Below are positions 26,399 to 34,557 of a DNA stretch of 64,000 bases, piece after piece. The notes beneath the pieces were generated by a model that was given only the letters and a program-made list of their open reading frames with translations, searched no databases and had not been told where the DNA came from. This DNA is from Streptomyces rimosus subsp. rimosus (GTDB taxonomy: Bacteria; Actinomycetota; Actinomycetes; Streptomycetales; Streptomycetaceae): contig NZ_JOCQ01000004.1 in assembly GCF_000720725.1 (NCBI RefSeq), positions 1 through 64,000 on the forward strand, given 5' to 3'. Position 1 is the stretch's first letter. The number at the start of each line of letters is the position of its first letter. A program made the translations under genes and the position numbers.

Positions 26399-26638
26399 TC
26401 ACTGGCCTTCGTAGAGCTGGCCTGAGGCGATGCATTGCGCGATGCGGGTGATCACGTCACGACGGGTTTCGGCGCCTTTACTTGGTGTCGGATAGTTCGG
26501 CGGGAGATCCTGTTCTACTTGATCAACCACATCATTGATCTTGAACGTGATGCCGGTGTCTACGGCAAGCTGAGCGATCTTCATCGCTGCTTTCTCCGTG
26601 CGGCGGATAAGATCGTCAGTCAGTTCTTCCTGTGCCAC
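26399..26638 (-). CDS. Phage hypothetical protein
   Basis: 79 aa, GTG start with GAGAGG upstream. All-helical, acidic: LTDDLIRRTEKAAMKIAQLA, then NDVVDQVEQDLPPNY. No recognised domain. Next to a hairpin at its 3' side. Confidence 0.65.
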   Translation of the reverse strand: MAQEELTDDLIRRTEKAAMKIAQLAVDTGITFKINDVVDQVEQDLPPNYPTPSKGAETRRDVITRIAQCIASGQLYEGQ

Positions 26639-26733
26639 CGTGGCGGCCTCTCTTCCTCTTGGTTCATGCCTGAAGTTTCGCCATGCTCAAGTGCCGGCGC
26701 CCGGAAGTTCCGTACGAAGCAGGGCCACCAGTG

Positions 26734-27027
26734 TCAAGCGGTGGCCGCGAGCCAGTTCTGCGGCTCTTCCTGACCCCAGTAGTTCGGCTCCCAGCCGCAC
26801 ACCGACAGTCCGTAGTCCGTAGTCAGAACACCGGCCGCCCAGACCTGCGCTGCCTCCACCTGCTCAGGGCCCAGCGCATCGTTGAAGGCGAAGATCAGTG
26901 TTTCCATCCCGAGGCCATGACGCAGCCTCCATTCTCCTAGCTCGCCGTCCTCGTCCTCGTATGCGATGCCCCAGCGTGCCTCCGCGGCTGCCGCCGCAGT
27001 CATGCCATCTCCGGGAACCCCGCTCAT
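26734..27027 (-). CDS. Phage hypothetical protein
   Basis: 97 aa. Begins by ATGA overlap with the stop of the DUF6283 gene, so the two are coupled. Contains RWGIAYEDEDGELGEWRLRH and a Trp-rich C-terminus (VCGWEPNYWGQEEPQNW). No known function. Confidence 0.65.
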   Translation of the reverse strand: MSGVPGDGMTAAAAAEARWGIAYEDEDGELGEWRLRHGLGMETLIFAFNDALGPEQVEAAQVWAAGVLTTDYGLSVCGWEPNYWGQEEPQNWLAATA

Positions 27028-27404
27028 TCCCTCTCTCCATCATCCGGTGAAACCGCACCCTGAGTGCGTGCCATCTCCTCATACGTCTCGAACAATGGTG
27101 GCCAGTCTTCACCAGGCCGCAACGCGTGCGCCGGAATCCGGCCTTGCGTCCATGCCAGACGCACCGCCAGGTTCTGCCCACCAGCAACAGCCAAGAAGCC
27201 GGCGCACGCCTCCTCGCGCCCGACCGAACTCTTGTGGCAGGCAAACAGTGGTTGTTCCACCACATCACTCACTGTCTGCGGCTGGCTGTGCTGCACCGTG
27301 TTCTTCAGTGCTTCGAAGCGCTCGGCAGGGAACTGCCCAGGGGCCACGTCCCGTCGCCAAGGGCACTCCGCACAAGGGCGCCGACGGTGCGGTAGGTAAC
27401 TCAA
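27024..27404 (-). CDS. DUF6283-type cysteine protein
   Basis: 126 aa. The CAECPWRRDVAPGQFPAERFEAL start, the FACHKS motif in mid-protein and the CAGFLAV motif match the DUF6283 pattern of actinobacterial and phage proteins, with four conserved Cys and one His that look metal-binding. Biochemical role unknown. Overlaps the next gene (ATGA). Confidence 0.75.
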   Translation of the reverse strand: MSYLPHRRRPCAECPWRRDVAPGQFPAERFEALKNTVQHSQPQTVSDVVEQPLFACHKSSVGREEACAGFLAVAGGQNLAVRLAWTQGRIPAHALRPGEDWPPLFETYEEMARTQGAVSPDDGERE

Positions 27405-27431
27405 TGGTCACGTCCTTCTCGATAACTGCGG

Positions 27432-27821
27432 TCACTGCACTCGATCCAGGCGACTCAGTCTTTCCTCGCCGCCGCCTTCGTGATTATCCCGGAGCACGTT
27501 GAGCCCTGGGGCCGAAACGACGCCTTTGCACACGTCACAGTCGCAGTCATGCGTCATGCAGGGGCACATGATGTCGTCGCAGTACTGACCAGGGCCGTGG
27601 AATTCGTGCGACGGATCAGGGTCCGGGCACCCCCACGTCTCGCAGGAGCGATCTCTGCCCCAGGTGGGGTACACGATGTGCTCCCGTCGAAATCCGTGTG
27701 GCAACGGCACCCGCGGACAGTCGAACTTCGACGCCGCTGCGTTCTCCTCGGATACGAAAGCGGCCCGACAGCCGGTGCATTGCCACCGACCCTCGGGCCG
27801 CTTGCGAACGGTGTGCCTCAC
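27432..27821 (-). CDS. Cysteine-rich zinc-ribbon-like protein
   Basis: 129 aa, GTG start. Begins with RHTVRKRPEGRWQCTGC, a typical treble-clef/ribbon opening, and ends with a Cys/Asp-rich block (MCPCMTHDCDCDVCKG). About ten Cys in all. Likely binds zinc; function unknown. Confidence 0.65.
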   Translation of the reverse strand: MRHTVRKRPEGRWQCTGCRAAFVSEENAAASKFDCPRVPLPHGFRREHIVYPTWGRDRSCETWGCPDPDPSHEFHGPGQYCDDIMCPCMTHDCDCDVCKGVVSAPGLNVLRDNHEGGGEERLSRLDRVQ

Positions 27822-27858
27822 GAGCGCAGATGCTTGTAGTCAGGCATCATCGGAGTGC

Positions 27859-28215
27859 TCACGCGCTGGCCTTCCCGTACGCCTCGCGGATCTCCGCCGG
27901 CACCCGGCCGCGGTCGTTGACGTTGTAGCCGTTCTCCTTGGCCCAAGCGCGGATCTTCGCGGTGTCCGAGCTGCCACCATTCTTGGAGGCAGAAGAGCTG
28001 GTTGCCTTGGAAGTACCTGCCGTACCGCGGACAGCGCGGCCACCGGTCTTGCGTCCTGCCTTCACGAACTCGGCGAGGGCCTCGCGCAGCTTCGCCGCGT
28101 GCTTCTTAGACAGGTCGATCTCGTACGACTTGCCGTCGAGCCCGAACGTCACGGTCTCGTCAGCCTTACCGCCGTTGAGGTCATCGACGAGCAGGATCTG
28201 GACCTTCTGAGCCAT
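27859..28215 (-). CDS. lsr2: Lsr2-like nucleoid-associated protein
   Basis: 118 aa. Lsr2 is the actinobacterial H-NS analogue that silences AT-rich foreign DNA. The N-terminal dimerisation domain (VQILLVDDLNGGKADETVTF, DGKSYEIDLSKKHA) and the C-terminal DNA-binding domain (IRAWAKENGYNVNDRGRVPA, with the RGR minor-groove hook) are both intact, joined by a Ser/Thr/Gly linker. AAGGAG precedes the ATG. Here phage-encoded, it may silence host or prophage genes or compete with host Lsr2. Confidence 0.92.
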   Translation of the reverse strand: MAQKVQILLVDDLNGGKADETVTFGLDGKSYEIDLSKKHAAKLREALAEFVKAGRKTGGRAVRGTAGTSKATSSSASKNGGSSDTAKIRAWAKENGYNVNDRGRVPAEIREAYGKASA

Positions 28216-28296
28216 GGGTGATTCTCTCCTTGTGCTTACTGGGTTAGTGGAGGCTAGCAGTCGAGCTGCTGCCGGGGGATTGGTAATTGGCCTGAA

Positions 28297-29022
28297 TTAC
28301 CTGAGCCAGGTGGCTACGCCGTGGTGGTGGCTGCACGTGCCGCGGCGGTGCTGGCTGTAGCTGTATGTACCGTCATTGCAGAGAGCCGACGCTCCGGCCG
28401 GATGACTGGTGCCTCCAGAGCCTGAGGAGCTACTGCTGGCATTGTCGTCCGATCCCGAGTTGCTGCCTCCGTCGGAGGAGCCACCTGTCGTACTCCCACC
28501 GTCCGAACTACTGCCGGAGGCTGTGCTGACCGAGGCGCTGTCGTCCGTAGTGTCCACGGTGGGCTCCGCGGCCGGTTCTGTGGGATCGGCGCTTGTGGAG
28601 CTTTCGCCAGGCGTCCCACCGACGGCCGGCAGACACTCCTCGCCGACCTCGACAACATCGAATGTGAGTACGGCGACCCCGTCTATGTCAGCTCCGGCTT
28701 CGGGTCGGGTGGAGCACACCTTCCAGTTGCCCTCTAGGTGTTGAGGGCGGTTGAGACCGGAGAGGTCACGACTTTCGGCAGTGGAGATCCCCAACGCCGA
28801 AGCCTTGTCCCGCGCGGCTGCAAGTGTCTCCCCGGTGAGGTCAGGGAGCGTGGAGCTTGTCTCCGTCGGCGCAGTGGCTTTCGGCTTGGACGAGGTGCCC
28901 TGGTCGCCGTCCACCAGGTTCATGCACCCGCCGACGAGCAGCAAAAACCCTAAGATCACTGCACAACCGACTCGCGCATTCTTCTTGTCCTGCGGCGATG
29001 CCGGCTGCTGAGGTCTGGGCAC
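28297..29022 (-). CDS. Putative lipoprotein with PASTA-like and DUF3761 domains
   Basis: 241 aa, GTG start with AGGGGG. After a basic N-terminus, a hydrophobic run ends in LLLVGGC, a lipobox, so the protein is probably exported and lipid-anchored. Residues about 58-130 resemble a PASTA repeat (LPDLTGETLAAARDKASALG). A long Ser/Gly/Asp linker leads to a C-terminal DUF3761-like motif (CNDGTYSYSQHRRGTCSHHH). Surface location suggests lysogenic conversion or exclusion, which is inference. Confidence 0.75.
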   Translation of the reverse strand: MPRPQQPASPQDKKNARVGCAVILGFLLLVGGCMNLVDGDQGTSSKPKATAPTETSSTLPDLTGETLAAARDKASALGISTAESRDLSGLNRPQHLEGNWKVCSTRPEAGADIDGVAVLTFDVVEVGEECLPAVGGTPGESSTSADPTEPAAEPTVDTTDDSASVSTASGSSSDGGSTTGGSSDGGSNSGSDDNASSSSSGSGGTSHPAGASALCNDGTYSYSQHRRGTCSHHHGVATWLR

Positions 29023-29156
29023 AGTTGGCCCCCTGAGAGTGTTGCGGCTGCACGCTCCCCTGCGTGCATGGTCCCGCCCTCCGGTCGTGAACCGTGAGCC
29101 CGGTCTCTCTCCGGAGGGGCGGGTACGCCCGTTGGGGCGGACGTGATGGGCGTAGG

Positions 29157-31079
29157 TTATCCACTCGACGAGTTGCCTGTGGCTCCTTCGGGCGTCTGCA
29201 CGGTTGGTTCTGCGGCTCGTTGGCGCTCGATACGGTCATAGAGACCGTTCATGGCGTTGATCGATGCGTTGATGAATCCCCTGTACTTGCTCGCTGGGTA
29301 GTTGAACTGCGGAATGACTGCGGCACATCTGTATGCAGCTTCGATCAGGCGGTCTCTCTTCTCGTCGTCGCTCGCATGTGCGTCTCGGAGAATCCGGTTC
29401 CAGTCGTCCACAACTTCCAGCAGGGCAGCCTCGTCATAGTCGTCGAACGTCTTACGGCGACGCCTCCAGCACCAGCCAGGCAACTCCTCCAGGAGCTGCC
29501 TGCGAGACGGCAGGAGGGTGCCTTTCTTGTAGTTCGACAGCTGAGTTGCGGCGAAGGAGCCGATAGCATCGCCCTGAGGCGTTACGTACGTGGCCTTCGG
29601 CATTTCACCTGTGAATGTCATGTACGCCTTCAGCTTGCCGAACCGCTCCAGCCACGACTCGGTCGCGCCCTTGAGCATGTGCAGCTTCAACGCTTCATGG
29701 AGCCTGTCGTTCAGGTAGGTCTCTGCTCCCAGGATCTCGATGGCATTCGGCAACCGCACTGCCGGCTCCCGGCCATCGGCTTCCTGCTCACCGAACGCTT
29801 GGCGCGCCATCGAGAAAGCACTGTCCATGCGTTCGTCGAAGTCCCGCAGAGACGTCAGCACAGCCCACACGTGACGAAACTCGGACGCTGCCAGCACCTG
29901 CTCCGGATTCTCGCCTGGAGCCAGGTAGACAGGCAGGACGATGACGGCGGGCTTCTCCTTCTCAGGGTGGAGGCGCAGTGCGCGACCAACAGCTTGCACG
30001 ATAGCGGTCTTGCTTGTTTTCGGGTCGGCGAAAACCACCGTGTCGACGGCAGGCACGTCCACACCTTCGGTCAGCACATGCACGTTCGAAAGTACTGTCG
30101 CGCCGTTACTGAGTGGGTGCGCCAGTCGATCAAGGGCCTGTTTGCGGGCTTCAACGGATGACGTGCCGTCGATGTGCAGAGCCTCGACAGGGACATCGGT
30201 AACGCGCGCGGCTGTGCGTCTCATGGTGTCGGTGAAGACGCGGCTGCGCTCCCGACCGGAATGGAACGCAACGATGCGTCGTGCTCCGTGCTCTTCGATG
30301 ACACGCCCCACGGCTATCTGAGCTGCGATCTGCGACGTCGTAAGCTCGGAGCCGCGCGGCATCGCCTGTTGGTCCGAGAGAGCCCGGCGAACATCGTCAT
30401 CGGTTACTAGAACGACGGACACGATAAAGTCAGCCAGCAACTTCCGCCGAATTGCATCACCGAAACTCAGCTCATAAACCCTTTCGCCGTACAGTTCCGG
30501 ATTATCCATACTGACGACATCCTGAGTACCGTCACCACTAGGATGTACCTTCGCAGTAGCTGTCAGGCTGATTCGAGTGAGAGCCGGAATGCGCGCGTTG
30601 TCGAGCACCACACTGAATGCTCGCCCGGCTGACCCGGCAGTCCGGTGTGCTTCGTCCAACACCATCACGTCGAGCGGAGGGAGCGCCGGGTGCTGCGTAT
30701 AAGCCTCCACGACCTTCGTCGCTGACTGGTAGGTGCACAGCAGCAGCTTGACCTGGCTGGACTTGCGACTCAAGAAGCGCGCAATGCGCCCTGGTTCAGT
30801 CGTGGCTAGCGCTCCGCCAACTGCGGTGTCCGAGTAGACGAGCAGGCCGTCCACGGGCGTCTGCCGCTGCCAGCTGTCGTACGTCTGCCGCAACAGTTCT
30901 CTGCTGGGTACCAGCAGCATGATGGAACCGGTCGTACCTACACGTTCCAGGGCAGCCATCTGCCCGACCAGCGTCTTCCCAGTACCGCACGCCATCACTG
31001 CCAACGCCCGCCCCGTAGGACCGATGCCGCGGATGGCCTCCAGGGCGGCTAACTGATGGGGGCGCGGATTCATAACCAT
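29157..31079 (-). CDS. Superfamily 2 DEAH-type helicase with helicase-associated domain
   Basis: 640 aa. Walker A ACGTGKT at about residue 31, DEAH box MVLDEAHRT near residue 140, motif III SLTATA, motif VI QAVGRALRLH; two RecA domains followed by a helicase-associated (HA) region (about 470-570, MPKATYVTPQGDAIGSFAATQLSN and WCWRRRRKTFDDYDEAA). The restriction type III/UvrB-like subgroup is common in phages and defence loci. Start overlaps the stop of the upstream gene (ATGA). Could act in phage replication; not proven. Confidence 0.88.
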   Translation of the reverse strand: MVMNPRPHQLAALEAIRGIGPTGRALAVMACGTGKTLVGQMAALERVGTTGSIMLLVPSRELLRQTYDSWQRQTPVDGLLVYSDTAVGGALATTEPGRIARFLSRKSSQVKLLLCTYQSATKVVEAYTQHPALPPLDVMVLDEAHRTAGSAGRAFSVVLDNARIPALTRISLTATAKVHPSGDGTQDVVSMDNPELYGERVYELSFGDAIRRKLLADFIVSVVLVTDDDVRRALSDQQAMPRGSELTTSQIAAQIAVGRVIEEHGARRIVAFHSGRERSRVFTDTMRRTAARVTDVPVEALHIDGTSSVEARKQALDRLAHPLSNGATVLSNVHVLTEGVDVPAVDTVVFADPKTSKTAIVQAVGRALRLHPEKEKPAVIVLPVYLAPGENPEQVLAASEFRHVWAVLTSLRDFDERMDSAFSMARQAFGEQEADGREPAVRLPNAIEILGAETYLNDRLHEALKLHMLKGATESWLERFGKLKAYMTFTGEMPKATYVTPQGDAIGSFAATQLSNYKKGTLLPSRRQLLEELPGWCWRRRRKTFDDYDEAALLEVVDDWNRILRDAHASDDEKRDRLIEAAYRCAAVIPQFNYPASKYRGFINASINAMNGLYDRIERQRAAEPTVQTPEGATGNSSSG

Positions 31080-31522
31080 CAGTCGTCCTCGTTCCAACGC
31101 TCGCCTGCGTACGCGGGGTCGAACCACTTCGGTGCAGTGTCGGTGTTGGGATACTTTCTCAACACCCCCCGCTTGTACCGCGCGGAGGCCGCATGGCCGG
31201 CAGGGCACCGGTAGATGAGCGTCCCGGTCCCTGCAATCGACGGCCGACCTCTTACCAGCCCGTCACAGACGTGGCCTTCCGAGTTCCTGTCTAGGCACGC
31301 CTTGGGCTGCTCCAGGAGCCCCGCCTGATGCAGACGGACGAGCAGATCAACCTGCGCCTTTACTTGCGCCCCCATCAGGGCACGGACGGCGTTAATGGGC
31401 GCAGGCGTGTCGTCGTTGTAGTACTCCTCGACGTCCTGTGACCCCACCCCCGTGAACCCAGCTCGGTAGGGTTCCATCCATCCCGGCATCGCCCACTTCG
31501 GACGGTCAGTAATCTCAGGCAT
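31079..31522 (-). CDS. Phage hypothetical protein with zinc-ribbon-like C-terminus
   Basis: 147 aa. GAAGGGG precedes the ATG. C-terminal half contains CLDRNSEGHVC and YRCPAGH (Cys pairs) then a basic stretch. It is coupled by ATGA to the helicase downstream, suggesting a joint role. A terminator-like hairpin lies just upstream (31538-31569). Confidence 0.68.
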   Translation of the reverse strand: MPEITDRPKWAMPGWMEPYRAGFTGVGSQDVEEYYNDDTPAPINAVRALMGAQVKAQVDLLVRLHQAGLLEQPKACLDRNSEGHVCDGLVRGRPSIAGTGTLIYRCPAGHAASARYKRGVLRKYPNTDTAPKWFDPAYAGERWNEDD

Positions 31523-31537
31523 GATTCCCCTTCTTTC

Positions 31538-31569
31538 AAAAAAAAACGGGCGTAGCCTAAGCAACGCCC
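31538..31569 (-). terminator. Intrinsic terminator/attenuator before the helicase pair
   Basis: On the minus strand GGGCGT and ACGCCC form a hairpin followed by nine T residues, ending about 15 nt before the start codon of the 147-aa gene. This is a complete intrinsic terminator inside the leftward arm, so downstream genes need read-through or another promoter. Confidence 0.75.
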
Positions 31570-31578
31570 AAATCCTCA

Positions 31579-31600
31579 TCGCATTAGCTAGCTAATGCGA
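31579..31600. promoter_or_regulatory. Perfect 22-bp palindrome
   Basis: TCGCATTAGC followed by its mirror half (TAGCTAATGCGA) makes a perfect 22-bp palindrome overlapping the stop codon of the upstream gene and lying 10 bp before the terminator hairpin. It may be an operator or an anti-terminator stem. Confidence 0.55.
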
Positions 31601-32140
31601 AGCCTTTCTGTGTCCTGTTTTCCTGACAGGTTCCGTCAAGGCCCGATATACAGGCCAGCCAGATCCCTTAACGCGGTTCCGGAAAAGTTCGTAGCTCACT
31701 TCTTCGGCGCGCCGTGGGTCCTCGTACCATTGACGGAGCGTTTTGTGTTCACCGTCGAACTCGTATGTTGTCTTGTCGACGTACGTTCCAGTCTTGCGAC
31801 CCGTATTCGAGGAAAGATAGTGGCCTGCGGAGGTGGCTCTGGGCATTTCAGGAGCCTTGCCGAGGTCGTAGCATTTCTGATCGACACCTCCGTCAGGCCA
31901 GTAGATCACCTCAATCGACTGAGGGCCGTAAAGCCTCTTGCCCCGAGACGAGTCCAGTCGATCAACAGAGTCGCCGAGGCTGAGGTCAACCACAATCTTC
32001 CGGGGTGGATTCTTCCCCGGAGCGGTCTTAACGGCATTTTCTCGCAGCCAAGCGGCATCATAGTGCTTTCCCTGTGCGTACACTTCTGCCAGCACCTCGT
32101 CCACCACATCGTGGAACTCGCCAGCATCTTCGTAATTCAT
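31592..32140 (-). CDS. Phage hypothetical protein
   Basis: 182 aa. Contains KTAPGKNPPRKIVVDLSLGDSV and SIEVIYWPDGGVDQKCYDL. No recognised domain. Its stop codon lies inside the 22-bp palindrome. Confidence 0.65.
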   Translation of the reverse strand: MNYEDAGEFHDVVDEVLAEVYAQGKHYDAAWLRENAVKTAPGKNPPRKIVVDLSLGDSVDRLDSSRGKRLYGPQSIEVIYWPDGGVDQKCYDLGKAPEMPRATSAGHYLSSNTGRKTGTYVDKTTYEFDGEHKTLRQWYEDPRRAEEVSYELFRNRVKGSGWPVYRALTEPVRKTGHRKASH

Positions 32141-32170
32141 CGACCATGCCCTTCCTGGGCGTCAAACGTT

Positions 32171-32635
32171 TCATTTTCGATCACGCTCGAACGCCGCCAG
32201 AAACCGGTGATCCGCGTTCAGTCGGTCTTGAAGCCGCTCTCGCTCAACTCGATATGCCTCTAGTTGCTGCTTCACGCTTTCCTCTTGGTCCCTAAGCCAC
32301 TTCACCCTCTTCTCGTCGTGAGGTACCCGAGACTTGATGACTTGGTATCGTTCTTCTTTGTCAGGTCCGTGCACGCGTGCACGCTCAAGACGCTTTTCGA
32401 GAAAGGGCTCCATCTCCTCGCGGACGTAGTAGATGTCGTAAGCTCCGTGGCCACGCTTCTCGCCATCAGGGTTCCGCTGCTTTTTGCATACCTCTTTCGG
32501 CATATCTTCGTGACGAGAACGCCACCGACTTACCGCTGTGCGGGTATATCCAGTTCTTTCGAGGATTTCCCGCATAGAGATCAACTCATCCCAGCGATCC
32601 TTGTACTCTTCGCGGTACCACTCTGTGCGCTCCAT
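32171..32635 (-). CDS. HTH DNA-binding protein with coiled coil
   Basis: 154 aa. An N-terminal helix-turn-helix (MREILERTGYTRTAVSRWRS, then KRGHGAYDIYYVREEMEPFL) resembles excisionase/MerR-type winged helices. The rest (about residues 95-150) is a charged coiled coil. GAGG 7 nt upstream of the ATG supports this start over the ORF-extending GTG. Possible phage regulator or recombination directionality factor; unproven. Confidence 0.7.
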   Translation of the reverse strand: MERTEWYREEYKDRWDELISMREILERTGYTRTAVSRWRSRHEDMPKEVCKKQRNPDGEKRGHGAYDIYYVREEMEPFLEKRLERARVHGPDKEERYQVIKSRVPHDEKRVKWLRDQEESVKQQLEAYRVERERLQDRLNADHRFLAAFERDRK

Positions 32636-32743
32636 GGTCGGTCCTCTGGTCAGCTTCCGGAGATCACTCACCACCCTAGCTGCCCCAGGTCTACGAACAC
32701 GAGGTCAGTACCCCAGCTATGGCTACTGCTGGTACCGCGGGGA

Positions 32744-32788
32744 GGCGCAGCAGCTGCCGAGGAACCCGCTGCTGCGCCAGTCGTACCT
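32744..32788 (-). terminator. Hairpin preceded by AGGTACGAC motif
   Basis: GGCGCAGCAGC (32744-32754) and GCTGCTGCGCC (32768-32778) form a perfect 11-bp stem. The motif GTCGTACCT at 32780-32788 stands between it and the stop codon of the upstream gene, so in the direction of transcription the order is stop, motif, hairpin. The region 32636-32743 otherwise holds nothing recognisable. Confidence 0.6.
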
Positions 32789-32791
32789 AGG

Positions 32792-33301
32792 TCACCCGGA
32801 GCCGTACGTGGCCTCGATCTGCTTCAGCTCCCAGTACTTCTGGTGGAACCAGAGAGCGGCCGTGACCGGGTCGTCAACATGCCGGTCGAGCGACCACTCC
32901 GTAGGGCGCGGGTCCACGCTCTCCAGCGGGAGCACGGCCACGATGTACTTCTCCGCTCCGTCAGCGCGCTGCCCCAGGAACAGCCGGCGCTTCGCTACGG
33001 GCTTGATCAGCTTGATGTCGTAGCCGTTGACCCGCGCTACCTCTGCGTGCTTCTTGCGTATGGTGCGCGTCCACAGCCCGCTACCGGAATCGTGATACCA
33101 GTAGAGACTGGACATTCCCCCGGGCTCCCAACCTTCGGACAGCGCGAAGCGCACTGCCGCATCCTCAAGCTGCGTCAGGTGATCTTGCGCAGCAATCACC
33201 ACGGACGTGATCGGTCCGGCGGCATCGCGGATGGTCACCATGTGAGTGTCTTCCACAAGGGAATACTCCTCGATGGTCAGCTTGCCGATTACCTCGTCCA
33301 T
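32792..33301 (-). CDS. Phage hypothetical protein
   Basis: 169 aa with AAGGAG 5 nt before the ATG. Mixed alpha/beta; KLTIEEYSLVEDTHMVTIRD at the N-terminus, KYIVAVLPLESV later, and an aromatic C-terminus (ALWFHQKYWELKQIEATYG). Not recognised. Confidence 0.68.
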   Translation of the reverse strand: MDEVIGKLTIEEYSLVEDTHMVTIRDAAGPITSVVIAAQDHLTQLEDAAVRFALSEGWEPGGMSSLYWYHDSGSGLWTRTIRKKHAEVARVNGYDIKLIKPVAKRRLFLGQRADGAEKYIVAVLPLESVDPRPTEWSLDRHVDDPVTAALWFHQKYWELKQIEATYGSG

Positions 33302-33342
33302 CACTACTCCTTCACCCGTTAAAAAATCCCCGGCCACGTACG

Positions 33343-33513
33343 TCATCGGTCGCGGTCGCAGTCCATGCACAGGCAGAACACCGCCATGACCTTCAACGTA
33401 TTCGGGTCCTCGTCCTGGTAGCAGATGTTCTGCTTGTCCCCACCACAGTCCCGGCACCGGTCGCTGTTGTCGCGCACGATGACGAAACCCTGGGCGTCGT
33501 ACCTACGAGGCAT
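33343..33513 (-). CDS. Small zinc-ribbon protein
   Basis: 56 aa. CRDCGGDKQNIC and CLCMDC give five or six metal-binding Cys. Its start overlaps the 3' end of the preceding gene by 11 nt. Function unknown. Confidence 0.6.
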   Translation of the reverse strand: MPRRYDAQGFVIVRDNSDRCRDCGGDKQNICYQDEDPNTLKVMAVFCLCMDCDRDR

Positions 33514-33868
33514 CGCAGGACTCACCATTCATCTGCCGAACCCAGAACTCCTGAGTGTCGCCACCAATCGCAGGCTCGGTGAAGGCCACGCTGCCTTGCC
33601 CGCCAGCACGCACCTGAGCCCACAGCTCGGCGTCCTCCAGCGAATCCATGAAACGCTCGACGTTCAGGGCCAGTGAGCACCAGCCGCACGCGCACCCGAC
33701 CCACTCGGGATCGTTGCCGAAGTGAGGACACCGCTCAGCCCAGGTGTCCATCTGATCCTCCAGCAGACGCTCCAACTCCAGGCCCGCATCGTCCTTGTCG
33801 TCACAGCAGATGGCGTCCTCGACCTTCGGCTCCTGGCCGGCCAGGTTCGTTCCCACGTGGTAATGCAC
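33503..33868 (-). CDS. Phage hypothetical protein with Cys cluster
   Basis: 121 aa, GTG start with GAGAGGGA 6 nt upstream. Contains a central CPHFGNDPEWVGCACGWC cluster (four Cys plus His), likely zinc-binding. First gene after the terminator at 33967-34002, so a promoter in 33869-33966 is expected, though none is clear. Confidence 0.65.
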   Translation of the reverse strand: MHYHVGTNLAGQEPKVEDAICCDDKDDAGLELERLLEDQMDTWAERCPHFGNDPEWVGCACGWCSLALNVERFMDSLEDAELWAQVRAGGQGSVAFTEPAIGGDTQEFWVRQMNGESCDAS

Positions 33869-33966
33869 TGGTAGTCCCTCTCTTTTCCCTTAGACGACCC
33901 GACGGATGACCTTCACGACGACTTCCGCAAGGGCCTGTAGCGGGTGCTCTACGGCTCCTGTAGAAC

Positions 33967-34002
33967 CAAAAGGGCACTCACCGACCTGTTCGGTAAGTGC
34001 CC
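33967..34002 (-). terminator. Intrinsic terminator, minus strand
   Basis: GGGCACT and AGTGCCC plus inner ACCGA/TCGGT form a long stem, followed on the minus strand by TTTT. It ends the transcript of genes 34158-37122 and upstream. The rest of 33869-34157 shows no gene. Confidence 0.7.
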
Positions 34003-34157
34003 GATGATCCGGCAGGAAGGATGCGAGACTAAGCTCCTCACGGCCCCCGAAACAACGTGATCACAACTAATTCATGCGAGTTGTTCCTCAACCTCAAGAG
34101 CGCCCGCGGTCGCGGACACGGCCGTAGGGGCGGTCTCCCTGTCTCCGGACGATGAAG

Positions 34158-34550
34158 TCAGTTACTGTCCCAGAAATCTATGAGGGCTCCTGGGGACACG
34201 ATGCTTACCTCGTATCCGCAGCCGCCGGGTAGGCGGGATTCGAACTCTGTGAGGATGGAGGCAGCGACTCCAGCCGGGTAGTTGATGGGGATTCGGATGC
34301 TTCGCAACATCTGTTCGGCGGCCTGATCGTGCGTGATGCCGGCGCCAACGCCAACACTCACGACCAGCAAGCCTGTCTCTTCGTACGCCCTGCCGCATTC
34401 ATGCCTTCCGGCAGGCCAACGCTGTTGCCCTGCGCGGTACCAGCGCGACGTGCTGAACAAGCGGGCCGGGAAGACAGAACCGTCCTGGGAGCGCACTTTG
34501 TAAAGCGCGCCCGTGACGAGAAGGACTCTGAGACTGCGGTCATCTGTCAT
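34158..34550 (-). CDS. Phage hypothetical protein
   Basis: 130 aa. The ATG directly follows a TAGGTACGAC motif copy, which gives an AGG as the only ribosome-site-like triplet; a GTG 18 nt earlier is also in frame. SLRVLLVTGALYKVRSQDGS is at the N-terminus. Not recognised. Confidence 0.6.
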   Translation of the reverse strand: MTDDRSLRVLLVTGALYKVRSQDGSVFPARLFSTSRWYRAGQQRWPAGRHECGRAYEETGLLVVSVGVGAGITHDQAAEQMLRSIRIPINYPAGVAASILTEFESRLPGGCGYEVSIVSPGALIDFWDSN

Positions 34551-34557
34551 GTCGTAC

